The notes below the pieces were generated by a model. The model saw only the letters and a program-made list of their open reading frames with translations, was not told the origin of the DNA and did not search any database. A DNA stretch of 64,000 bases from assembly GCA_023678885.1 (NCBI GenBank), contig CM042966.1:27294028-27358027 (forward strand). The letters run 5' to 3'. Source of the DNA: Pogostemon cablin (Eukaryota > Streptophyta > Magnoliopsida > Lamiales > Lamiaceae). The position numbers were made by a program, and so were the translations under genes. Positions within the stretch are counted from its first letter, which is position 1. Each line of letters starts with the position of its first letter. Below are positions 45,261-56,044 of this stretch, piece after piece.

Positions 45261-47286
45261 ATGGCCGGAGATAAAGGTATGTTTTCGAACTTCTCAACTC
45301 TTGAATTGAAGTGATTATGCTTAGTGAAGTTTGGTTAAGTGGATTAAGACAATGCTTAGTTGGATTTGAAGTGATTGAATTTGGTGTTCTTGTTAAAATT
45401 TTACATGAATTTGCATGATTCAATTTACGTTGGATTGTTGAAATTTTGTAAAATTGATGATGCATATATTGCGGCCTTGAGTTTAATTTCAAATTATATG
45501 TACGGGGTCGTTTATTTGAAGTGATGATGTTGTGCAATTGAATGTGGAAGATGAGCATGCTTATGGTTTTTGTTTTGTTTTTGTTGAAATTGAGAAGCAT
45601 GTTTAATGTGTTGGTAATTTTAAGACTAGTAATTGAAATTGTCTCATGAATGAAAGTGTTGAGCTTTTATTTGTTATAATGATTAGATGAACACTTGAAA
45701 TTTGGAGAAATTGAATTTTGAATTGATTATGGCATGCGAATATGAAGTCTTGAGTAGAATTCATATTTAATTTAGTCTTAAGATTAGTATACTTGCTTTA
45801 TCTCTTTTATTGTGTATTGAAATATAATCTTTGTAGGAAAAGAGATTGTTTCATCTTCTAAGAGGAAAGAGACTAAGTCTCCTAGGAAAGGTATGCGGTG
45901 ATTAAAGTTTGATAAGAAGAGACCTTCCGATTTTGGTATAAAGATCAAGGATTGGGAGGAAAAAAAGGAGTTGTGGGCAGCTATTGTAAATAAGATAATA
46001 AGGACTCGTTATCAAGATGATCAAGCAATAGTACAGATAAACATCATCAACGATATTCATTGGATGTTCAATCGAGTAAGGATCACGAGGTTCATGGAAA
46101 TGAAGAGGCAGACATATTTCCACATTACTGCAGAAATTTTATGTTCGATGAGAGTTGATCATGGAGATCATTATCTTCCCTATGGTATGTGGATGTAGAT
46201 TGGTGGACAGTTGCAGCTGATGTACACGAATGAGTTTAATGAGATGATTGGTTGTAAAGATGTACCTTCAGTAGAGCATGCTTATTTCCATGCCGATGAG
46301 TTTTGGAGATCTATCTCGGGGAGGCAAGGTCGTTATAATTCGAACACTGCTAAGGTTGTCTTCATCCGCAACCCCGTGATAGCTTATATGGACCGGATCC
46401 TGAGCAACACACTGTTTGCTCGATTCAAGGGCAGTTGTATTCCGAGAGGGGAGTTGTATGTACTATGGTGTATGTTGAATGGAATCTGCTTCAACGTTGC
46501 GGCTTACTTTTTCCAGCAGTTGTACAAGTTCTCTGCTCATGATTTCCAAAGAGTCAATATTGAAGGGCTGATTAGTCCATTAGTGGAGTACTATCGAGTC
46601 GATTTGAGCAGACATTGGCCAATCTGAGGGGATCCTAATTTGATTTTATCATCCTGTGTGAGGATGGAGTTGGTTCTGCGGATGACTGATGTATGGATGT
46701 TCATCCGTGGCAAGAATCTACTTTCTTTTCGATTTCCATTATCGATTGTTGATATCACGACTGTTCAAGTCAACACCAACCTATTGATGGATATCTCGGA
46801 GCATAGGGCAATTTTTAAGACTTGTTTGGAAGAGGGAAATTGGAGACTTCTAGCTGAGATGCACCTACAAGGAGTCCACATTGATGAAGATATGATTTGG
46901 TAGGTGATCCAGCTGATTTCGTTGATGAAAATCAGCCACAGCAGCCAGCTTTTGTGTACCCAGAGATGGATTTTCCTCCGATGCAATCACCACAGCAGCC
47001 ACAGCCACATCATGAGTACTTTGAGCCACCACCACAGCAGTAGCAGAATTTTTGGCAGGCCCAGGATCATTTCTATCAAGAGCAGTTCAGATTGATGAAC
47101 GATCATTTCACCACCTTGAATGCAAACCACCAAGAGACGAATCGACAGCTGGCATTGGCGAATACAAATTATGCTGCACTCAACCTCCGATATGATGCTA
47201 TGGATGAGAGATTGAGATATCTTAATGATAATTATGAAGCTTTGAACAAGAAAATCGATACTCTGCAAAGGGATTTCGATGATTAG
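45261..47286 (+). pseudogene. Athila extra ORF (env-like position), possibly spliced
   Basis: A short first exon (45261-45276, MAGDK) ends in a donor G/GTATGT. A likely acceptor TTTGTAG at 45836 joins it in frame to GKEIVSSSKRKETKSPRK. The same frame then runs, broken by TGA at 45899, TAG at 46196, TGA at 46625 and TAG near 46901, through a conserved-looking region (RPSDFGIKIKDWEEKKELW, ITRFMEMKRQTYFHITAEIL, IARF-like and YRVDLSRHWP patterns). A frameshift near 46903 leads to a Gln/Pro-rich stretch and a heptad-like tail (RLRYLNDNYEALNKKIDTL) ending at 47286. Athila elements carry a gene of unknown function in this place. I see no clear signal peptide or membrane segment, so 'envelope' is position only. 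Confidence 0.7.
45277..45836 (+). other. Candidate intron in the Athila extra ORF
   Basis: Starts GTATGTTTTC and ends CTTTGTAG, 560 bp, T-rich, with no open frame. Removing it joins an ATG exon to the downstream frame without a shift, which is the main support. Confidence 0.55.
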
Positions 47287-48694
47287 CGCAATGATAATAA
47301 TAATGATGATGCTCCGGAGGAGTAGTGGCGCCAGGTTTTTATCCTTGTCTATTTCTTCTCACCTCCATTCTCTTTTTCACTTTACAGGATGAGTTTTGAG
47401 TGAGTGGTGATGGTGTTGATTGAGATTCATACGTGAGTGGTCTGTATTTGATATTGATTGATGATGATGGATACATTTGATATGTTTGATTTAGGATGTG
47501 ATTGGATTAATTTGGAGAGTATGATATTACTTCTTGATGGTACATGTGAACTTATTTTTTATGCAAGTTGATTTTATTGATGATAGGCATGTACTGTTAT
47601 TGCTAGTAGTTTATGTAAATATTGTTGTTGATTGCATGCTTTGAAGAGTGCTTAGGAATCTATTACCCATGTGAGAATTTGAGTCTTATGAAATCATGTC
47701 TTATTAATGCATGATAGTTTATTCTTGTGAGTATCATTCATATGTTCGTATTCTAGAACTTGACTTAGAGTCTTGTTTGAAGTTTATGATTGATAGATAC
47801 TAGGACATGATCTTAGGCACTTAGACAAATTTTATCCTACCTTGAAGTTTATATCGTTGGAAGCCTGTTGAGCCTTTAAAAGCTTTTTCATTGGCAAGCC
47901 TATGATAAAAAATCTTATTTACCTATACTTGAGCTTCGAAATACCCTATTTACTAGTAGAGAGTTAAGAAGAATAAATTGCTAGTTCATATATGAAGAAA
48001 AAGGAAGGAAGTTTGTGTAGTGATGAAAATAAAGATGAAGTTAAATCTTGTAAAGGGGTAGTGCTTGAAATCGGTACCCCAATTGATTAAAAGGGTAGTG
48101 CTCGAAATTGGTACCCTTGTGCTTTGAAGAAAAAGAAAGATGTGGATTTCAAGTGAAGCAAGAGAAGAAGTGTTGAAAGAATGATGAGAATGATGAAGGA
48201 GAAGAAGTACTAGTGCTGTTTGATGAAAAGCAAATCTCCAAGACAATTCTCTACTAGTGAAATTAGTCACTTTATGTATATTCTCCTACTTTTACCAAAG
48301 AGCCAATATTACAACCGAAAGAATAAGTCCTTTATGACACTAGTGTTGAAACAATTATGAATTGATTTTTGAGATATTTGTCAAGCTTATGGTTACGCGA
48401 ATATAAGAATTGATTTTGAGCGTATATACTAATCCTTAAAAGTGTATATCTTTTATACTTGAGTGCGAGAGTAAATACTTTCCTAGTGAGCTAGATGATT
48501 TTGCACTCGTAAAAGTATTGTAGTTGATGGATATTTTTGCATGGATGAAAGGTATGATGGATGCATATTTTGAATTGATATAATTGCATGTGTTAGAATA
48601 GGTTGTGCTTGTTTTAAGGATCTTGTGATTACACTCTCTTGCCTTGTTTTGATTTTCGTTACCTCGGGACGAGCAACATGTAAGTCTGGGGGTT
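47287..48694. other. Athila 3' non-coding region
   Basis: 1.4 kb rich in TTGATGATG/GATTGATT words. A 31-bp-scale local duplication (AAAGGGTAGTGC...GGTACCC, about 48050-48115) and the purine tract before the 3' LTR are the only structures I see. Confidence 0.5.
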
Positions 48695-50354
48695 TGATGA
48701 GAGTTATAATTCACTCGTTTTAAGCTCTGATTTGTGGGGAAATTGAGTATGATTTAGTCTATTATCAAGACGAATTAGAATGTTTATAGAAAATACATGA
48801 ATCAGATGCTACTGAGGTTATTTGAGCATATTTGTACATGAAAATAGGTCTTAAGTGCTCGAAATCGGAAGACACGATTTTTCGCGGTATTGTTCGACCT
48901 GGAGAGGCTGTTCGACCAGCATCAGCTAAGTCGAACGGAAGAGATGAGTCGAACAGGAAGCGCATCAACTTACAGAGAGGTCATTCAACCAAGGAAGCAT
49001 GTTTGACCAAATGAAGTCAAGTCGAACGAGGGAGGTCAAGTCGAACGGCAGGCAGAGAGGAAGTTCAGTTTACAGACACGCCGTTCGACCTTAGTTCGAC
49101 CAAGAGGTCCTGTTCGACCATACCAAGTCTAGTCGAACGGCAACACATTAGCTCTGAAATGTCGGGATTTCACCTCTAGTGCGTGCATGTGCATGTTTTC
49201 TACGAAAAACCCAGTAAGAGTCCATAAGGAAAAGTAGCAAGTATAAAAAGAGATACCGATCACACCAAAAAGAGAGTTAAATTCCACATCCATCCTACAC
49301 CATATCTAAATCCTAACTCCATCCACATGAGCGGTAGAGAGAGATTCGTGCAGCGAATCAAGTGAGTACCAAGTGAAGATTCAAGACGGAGCGAGAAGCG
49401 ACGACGCCCATCTCTAGGGTTTACTTCGCAATTTAATCTTTCTTGTAATTTTCAAAACTATGGGTAAGATCTATCCAATCACCATGAACGTTCTTCGAAG
49501 CGTCATGGGCTAGAACCGCTTTGATAGTTCTAGGATTATGAAGATTTTTATCTAGTTAATTGAACTTCCGTGTGTATACTCTGTACAACACTACTTGTGG
49601 ATTTATTTTATATGAGACTATGCTTTATTAATTCATACTCAGAGTTGTTTTGCGCATCATTAACTGTTATGTAGAGTCTGAATACATATCTTAGTTATTG
49701 ATTGAGAGCGTTCACTGCTGAGCAGGGTTATATGTTATGATTCTAAGTGAGGGGACTCCAAAGCTTCATTAGAACTATCTTATATGAATACTTATTAATT
49801 GAATTAAATTCGAGTTAATAAGTGGGATAAATAGGATAATTATATAGTACCTATAAAGGGAGATCATATCAGGTTAGAGTACTTAGTGCCAGAAAATAAT
49901 TGATACTGATAGTAACTAGAAACGGTGGGTATAATTATATCTCTTGCTCTGAGGTAATTCACACGTGTTACACGCTTATCTGTTTATGTCTATAGAGTAG
50001 GTTTACATGGTTTAGTGATGCGTCCATAGTCCACAAGGCAGAGTCGGATATTGACATACGGAAAGGAAATTAATTAGCAAAACTGGATTACCCGAAGAAC
50101 TACCTATCTTCTCACTTGTCAAACTCTCGTTTATCTCTACTGTCTTTATTTATTTGCTATTTTATTATATGTTCATTAGTTTAATCAATATCCTCATTCA
50201 AATTACCAACAATAGTTTTTCTAGTCTAGATAATAATAAATTGATAACCAACTGTCCTTTGGGTTCGATAAATATAACTTGGTCGCTTATCTAAGCTACA
50301 ATCGCATCATTCATACTTGAGGATTAAAATTATGTGTTGAGAAAATGCCCAACA
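48695..50354 (+). repeat. 3' LTR of the Athila element (1660 bp)
   Basis: Matches 36428-38076, including the TTCGACC cluster at 48888-49145. It is followed by the target duplication CAATT. Confidence 0.95.
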
Positions 50355-50359
50355 CAATT

Positions 50360-52303
50360 CACACAAATATCAAGATCAGTAAAAGCCTATATCATGAAAA
50401 GCTTTATTCTTAATTAATCTTTTTGGAATAATTCTTTTGGAAAGTTACCACAAACATTAAAGCCACGTTTAGTTCCAACTTCATTGTTTTTTAAATGAAT
50501 ATAATGTTTAAATTTTAAATTCTTTCTTAAACCTTATTTCTTTTTGAACCATCATTAATTTAAGCATTACGTGAATTTAATTCACATTCCATTCGTCTTT
50601 CATGGTGTTATGGTTCATTAGGAATTAGTCATACTTAGAAGGTAGTAAATTTGTAAACTACACTAATAAGTTTTCAATCACATTCATTATGGAAGGTTTA
50701 CACTTTGCTGCAATATCTGTTATATTTAATGATAAGTTCATGTATGCCATGAGAATTATCAAACTTTATGGTGGCTAAAGTAGCCATTAGTATCTCATCA
50801 AGAGATTTATTAGTAATTTAGGTATGATAGACTTAATTTCTTAGTCACATTTATTCGCATAAATATTAGGCTCAATCTTTTTTATGTAACCCGAGTATTA
50901 TAGTCAGATTACTTAGCTTTATTGATATTACAAGCAAATGAGAAACTTATCTTGAAGTGATAAATAAAATCTAAAACACTTTGGTGAAATTATATTTATT
51001 TACACTATTTAAATTACTTTAATCCATTTTGAAATGAAACAAACGCAGCATGCGAGTAGACAGTTATGAATATTGGTATTTTAAGAATAAGAATAATATA
51101 ATTTATTCCCATAAATACCTTGAGTAATTTAATAACAGATTCAGGATCTAAGACAATAAATGTATATCGAAGTTTTCCTTTTTGCGATACAACAATATAC
51201 AATCATAATCATAATAATGCTTGTAAATTTAACATAATTTAATAATTAAATATTTTTATTAAAATTTAATTATAAGATTTATCTTTATAATCTTTCAGGT
51301 CAGACCACTTTGGTGATTAACAGACCAACATTAAATAAATATAAATCATATATAAAATCATTCATTATAATGTTATTATGGGAATATCACAGTCAATATC
51401 ATCAATTAATTAAAATCTTAAGACTGACATCATTAATATACATAACATATCTATAAATATCACAATAAAGATATCATGTATAATTTCTATTAGTATATTC
51501 TAACATATTTGGCATCTTAATGTATTTGGGACATTATTCATTATAAATAAGTCATGAGCCATTAAACAATAAGTTAGATATTTTTTTAAAGCAAGTAGAC
51601 ATATATCTCATTAAATGACTATTTGAGCATCAAATATGTACCTTAATATATGTCTAATATCTAATAAATTTTATAATTTTGATTTTATTTTCATCAACAT
51701 AGAATTATACATTAGGCGACTAGATACCACACATTAAGCATACAACCAATTAATATATTCACAACATCAAATTACAATTATGTTAATAACTGGGCATTAG
51801 AGTGCGTCACGTCAAGCCATATTATGAATTAGGCAGATTGATTTATTGACTATAATTAGCTGTCATTATTCTTAATCAGCCATTAAGGAAAATCAATACA
51901 CTCCCAAAATTAAAGAGAGGCGCGTAACTTTATATTAAAAATCACATGCTGACATAATTAATTTTCATAATCTATCATTAATTGTTTAGTCCCAGAAACT
52001 AAATATGACATTTAACATCTTTTTAATATGGTAATCAATTATTTGAGTTATATTTGTCAGCATCAATTCATACAAAATATAATTATATTTAATAAAAAAA
52101 ATTCCCACGCAAACAACATCAATACTTCTGCACAGAGTAGCGAAATCATAATTGTAGTAAACACACTTTGAAAATTTTAAGTCATGAATTAATCAATTAA
52201 TATATCATAATTCGGAAAACCCTTTGGGTATTGTCACGAAAAATTATGTGATTAATAATTTGATGAAAAATCATGAGATCCAAAACCATACTCTGATACA
52301 ACA
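50360..52303 (-). pseudogene. copia-2 leader/gag-side remnant
   Basis: The part of copia-2 between the Athila insertion and its 5' LTR. It should hold leader, gag, protease and the start of integrase. I can recognise only the degraded primer site next to the LTR (about 52290-52300). The remainder is AT-rich with no frame I can assign. Confidence 0.5.
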
Positions 52304-52738
52304 TGTAAGCATAAATTAAACGTAAGCAATTAATTCATTAATAATTGACATGGATCTTAGATCTTTATGATTTTCACTTGTAACAATGATGAGAAGACTT
52401 ACCTTGAGATGACATTATGTTCCTGCTAATTACATCGAAAACTGATTTCTCTCTCCTCAGCACAGTACTTAAACTTTAAGTGATAGAGAAATAATTTCGT
52501 CGGGAACTGGTTTCTCTCTCCTCACCCTTTTCCTTAGGCACAGTACTTAAACTTTAAGTGATAGAGAAATCATAAAATATGTTTCTTTTATAGGTGGAGA
52601 GAAGACCAGATCGGATAATAAATCTTTATTAAATTACATTCTATCAATGTGATTGTTATTCATAAATATATTTGATCGATCATAATAAATATCTTATATA
52701 TTTAATTATTAATAGCACTGTACTATAATAATCTTACA
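52304..52738 (-). repeat. 5' LTR of copia-2, with internal duplication
   Basis: 435 bp. A segment of about 70-80 bp (CTGGTTTCTCTCTCCTCA...AAGTGATAGAGAAAT) is present twice (about 52440-52495 and 52500-52571), unlike the other LTR. A loss near 52665 compensates in length. Confidence 0.85.
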
Positions 52739-52767
52739 ACACAAAGTTGAAGGGGGAAAGATTTTTC

Positions 52768-55700
52768 TCAAATATCATAAATGAGCTTTTTGAACACCTC
52801 CATATGTTGTTTGAGCAATGTGAGTCCATACAGCAAACTCCCATCATTCTCCGGACCAGGCAGCAGATAGCTCTTCCCTTCATACGGAGCCGCCCCGAAA
52901 CCGGAGTAAACGGGTTTTCCCCAACCATAATCAGCACTGTAAATTGGCAGCTTAGCCCAACTAATGATCCCCAGATTGGGGCATCTCGTCGTGTGCGTCC
53001 CACGCGCGATGGCGCTGACGTCACCCTGCAACTCCAAGTAATCCAGGGCCGACCTCAAGTACTCGTCGTCCAGCCTGGCAATCGCGTCGTGTACTTTCTC
53101 CACAGCAAACTTCAACGGATTCCCCACCAGCTCGCCGGACAGCGCCACCGGCGTGGCGGAAAATATCACGTTGCCGAAGAAGGTGAGCGGAAGCGCCGGC
53201 TTAAGCCGGCTCCGGCCGTCGACGGGCATGTGCAGCTTGGTTTCCTGATCCGGCGGCAGGCCACGCGCCATGCACACGCACCGCCACACGTGGCCCGCAA
53301 ACGCCTCGTACGAGGTGTAGTTGAGAAGGGCATTTCCGTCATTGCACTTGGCCTTGAGGGCGTTCATCTGATCGCGAGTTATCTTGAACATTGAGAATGT
53401 GGTTTCGGAGTCGTTGTGTATAAGTAGAGGAGTGGTGAGTGGCGGGGGCGGTTGGTACTCGATGTGGGAGAAGGTAGGGCGCGGCGGATTGCGGGCGCCC
53501 AGTTGGCTCCGGTCGAAGATCGGAGAGAATTCGAAGGTCTGACCTCGAACGAGGTGAGACCACGTGAAATAAAAATGGAAACCGGAAACCCCATCGGAGA
53601 CGTGATGCTCTTTAGCAACGCCAATACATACTCCACCACATTTGAAACGAGTTAACTGCAATATATTGAAAATAAATTATAGACCACCAAAAAACGATTG
53701 ACGTTTACTAGTGATATTGTTTAAGAAAAGTTGGTATCATAGTATTTTTAGGTAATAAGAAATTATAAATCAATAATATTTATAAAAAAAATGATAAATT
53801 TAAAATTAAAATAATTTTTTAAGTGGTAAGATAAAGTAATTTTTTTTAGAATATGAAGTCTTCTGTGTGACGTACAAATAATGAAACTACTAAGGATTTT
53901 GAGAGAGGGAGAGTAACACAGAATTTACATTATGGTACGTAGCTACACCCACTAATCCTATACAAACGATAATGCATTTGTATATAGTAGGAGGGTCATT
54001 TAAAAAAATAAATAAGTAAAAACATTAATTTAAAATTAATATTAAAATTACATTTTTTTTAATCTTATAAACTTATATAAATAAAAAATGTAACGTTTGG
54101 GACCTTGTAGTTTGAAACTACGGGACCAAATGTGTATTTCCTTTTCGTATCATACTATCTATAAAATTGGACTACAATAATAAAGAAGGCATGTAATAAT
54201 ATATGGTATTGTATAACTTATTTCACTTTGATGGTTTATTTAGTATTCTATTTTTTAAGCAAAAGCTCCTGCGCCCCGGGGACACGCCGTGTCCTCATGG
54301 GAACACAACATTCCCCCTCCATATTCTATTTAAACTTATGTATTGCTAGAAGTTTAAATTGCAAATGGGCACGAAAATTGCAAAGGGGCACGGTGTCCCT
54401 AAGACACAAGAACCTCACTCATTTTTAATTAAATGGTTATTGATTTTTAGATTAACATCACATTCTCAAAGAATTTATTGATCATTTGTGAGGTATTATA
54501 AAATATTAATGAAAAATGGAATTTTGTGAGGTATTATAAAATATTAATGAAAAATGGAATGCAGAATAGGGTATTCAAATCCATAATATACTCCCTCCAA
54601 GTCAAAATTAGTTCACCGTTTCTTCATTTATCATCCCACAATAAAAGTTCACCCCTAGGAAATAAAATCTCAAATTAAACATCAAAATTACACTTTAATA
54701 ATTGTATAATTTTTTACACTTAGATTTTCATAAAAAATAAAATTAATAGAAAATCCGGTAATAAGTGTAATTTTTATTTATTAGTGTATATATTTTTTAT
54801 TCAAAAATATATATATACGTGTCTAAAAGTGGATGCACATGATAATTAATCATTTTTTTATTAGTATCATGCCTCCAGCCTCCCAATTCCCAATATGTAA
54901 TTGATCTCAAAAGAAAAAAAAGAAAGCAAGAATTGAAAATTTAATTAGAAGTTAAAATTCATTAATTTATATATATATAAAACAAAATTAGGGTAAATTT
55001 AAAGTGCAACTCAGTTATGAAACATAACCTACTTATACACTTTTTATCACCTAAAAATAACATATTATCCTCAAAAGTTAATAAAATTAGTAAAAAAACA
55101 TTTTTTCCTTGTCAAACACTAAAGATGCATGTCATGAGGCGGGAGTACATATAATATATTAAGTTGATATTAGGTGCACCCGGGTGCAAGGTGCACACAT
55201 ATGTGTATAACTTTTTATTCTATTTTTTATACTAGTTATTTTATTTTGTATTCTTGTTTCTTAATAATTGTATATTTTTTTCACACTAAATTTTTCATTA
55301 GAAAAATGAGCATCCATATGTGTATAACTTTTTATTCAATAGTATATACATGTTTTTTAATAATTGTATATTTTTTTACACTCAATTTTTAATTAAAAAA
55401 ACTAATAATTAAATTGTATACATTTTTGTTCATAATTGTATATTTTTTATTTATATTTGTATACGTTTTTTAAGGTGGGTGCACTCTATCTTAGAGTACA
55501 TCTGGGTGCATAGTATAATTAGCCTAATATATTTACCTGTAAGACCATAAGTGGGAAGGTAGAAATGCCTTGAGAATAATCAACGGGAGGAATGAGGTTG
55601 AGGTCGGAGTTGGGGATAAAATTTGCAGTGAAATCATCGACGGTAGCGTTGCACTCTGCCTCGACGAACAATACCCCCTCCCCATTGCAGTCGATCTCCA

Positions 55701-55947
55701 ACCGATTATTTGGCCCCCTCCTCAACCTCCCAGCATAGGGGTAGAACTCAACCAGGGCACGGCTGAGCGCCTCCTTCAGCACCGTCGCGTCGAAGAAGTT
55801 GGCAGCGCCGTTGGAGCGGTAGAACGACACGGCTTGGGCGTGGTAGGATGCAGGCATTAGCAAATCCAAATTTGACAGCCAAATGCTGCCACCTGGCGTT
55901 TCCGCAGCTGGCTTTACTATCGTTGACACCTTCATCTCCATCTTCAT
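52768..55947 (-). CDS. BAHD acyltransferase, HCT-like, two exons (gene 2)
   Basis: The enzyme class transfers a (hydroxycinnamoyl) group from CoA to an acceptor in the cytosol. On the minus strand exon 1 is 55947-55537 (137 codons) and exon 2 is 53655-52768, with GT/AG borders. The product is 432 residues, a normal length. The start at MKMEMKVSTIVKPAAETP fits HCT N-termini. An upstream in-frame ATG would add an unlikely extension. HxxxD is H154-D158 (HHVSD). The structural motif is DYGWG (379-383) instead of DFGWG, a mild change. In the WTRLP motif the Arg that holds the acceptor carboxylate in HCT is Lys372 (WAKLP). Intron 1 is 1.88 kb with at least three MITEs. A copia LTR begins about 25 bp after the stop. 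It is a paralogue of gene 1 and nearer to canonical HCT in the N-terminal half. The acceptor is unknown. Confidence 0.9.
54256..54425. mobile_element. Small MITE in gene 2 intron, GTGCACC-like family
   Basis: Left CTCCTGCGCCCCGGGGACAC and right GGTGTCCCTAAGACACAAGAAC are imperfect inverted repeats. The layout resembles the 3491 and 9015 elements. Confidence 0.5.
54591..55145. mobile_element. Stowaway-like MITE, composite, in gene 2 intron
   Basis: TA flanks, start CTCCCTCCAAGTCA, end TGTCATGAGGCGGGAG. At 555 bp it is longer than the other copies, so an insertion within it is likely (about 54730-54960). Confidence 0.6.
55170..55527. mobile_element. GTGCACCCGGG-like MITE next to the exon 1 donor of gene 2
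   Basis: Left TTAGGTGCACCCGGGTGCA and right TCTGGGTGCA...ATTAGCCTAA are inverted. The interior has two direct copies of TATGTGTATAACTTTTTATTC...AATAATTGTATATTTTTTT. Its end is about 10 bp from the intron donor at 55535-55536. Confidence 0.6.
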
Positions 55948-56025
55948 GCTATTTACACAAACCAATATTAATTGCAGATTCCAATTATTCCACTGCTTCT
56001 CTATCACCATATATGACTTACATAT

Positions 56026-56040
56026 ATGCATTATATATGT
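56026..56040 (-). promoter_or_regulatory. Candidate TATA box of BAHD gene 2
   Basis: On the minus strand CTACATATATAATGC lies about 85 bp before the ATG at 55947, at the same distance as the candidate in gene 1. The region is AT-rich, so other choices exist. Confidence 0.4.
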
Positions 56041-56044
56041 AGAC

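Larger units (their letters stand above)
36428..50354 (+). mobile_element. Ty3/gypsy retrotransposon of the Athila type (13.9 kb)
   Basis: LTRs 36428-38076 and 48695-50354, both TGATGAGAG...CCCAACA. The target duplication CAATT (36423-36427 and 50355-50359) is perfect. The primer site TGGTGCCATTGTCGGGGA at 38083-38100 is close to the tRNA-Asp site used by Athila/Tat elements. The order Gag, protease, reverse transcriptase-RNase H, integrase is that of gypsy. An extra reading frame lies between integrase and the 3' LTR, as in Athila. The purine tract TCTGGGGG (48684-48692) precedes the 3' LTR. By eye the first 225 bp of the LTRs differ at about 18 positions. Several stops and frameshifts make it non-autonomous now. 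Confidence 0.95.
33156..52738 (-). mobile_element. Ty1/copia retrotransposon copia-2, split by an Athila element
   Basis: The LTRs are 33156-33580 and 52304-52738, both TGTAAG...CTTACA. The perfect target duplication ACACA lies at 33151-33155 and 52739-52743. The element runs on the minus strand: its purine tract (AAGTGGGAGAA on the minus strand, 33581-33591) is by the left LTR, and a degraded GTATCAGAG primer site (about 52290-52300) is by the right LTR. Its own interior is 33581-36427 and 50355-52303, about 4.8 kb. Integrase- and reverse transcriptase-like remnants occur in the left part in copia order. Decay is heavy. It is older than the Athila insertion. Confidence 0.9.

Noticed and set aside
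45250..45600. Minus-strand frame of 116 codons
   Set aside because: Lies over the candidate intron of the Athila extra ORF. Low complexity, no family.
45900..47286. Athila extra ORF as a true viral envelope gene
   Set aside because: No signal peptide, membrane segment or fusion-like region visible. Only its position suggests the label.
52747..53394. 215-codon plus-strand frame
   Set aside because: Antisense shadow of exon 2 of BAHD gene 2, which has the family motifs.
55570..55860. 96-codon plus-strand frame
   Set aside because: Antisense shadow of exon 1 of BAHD gene 2.
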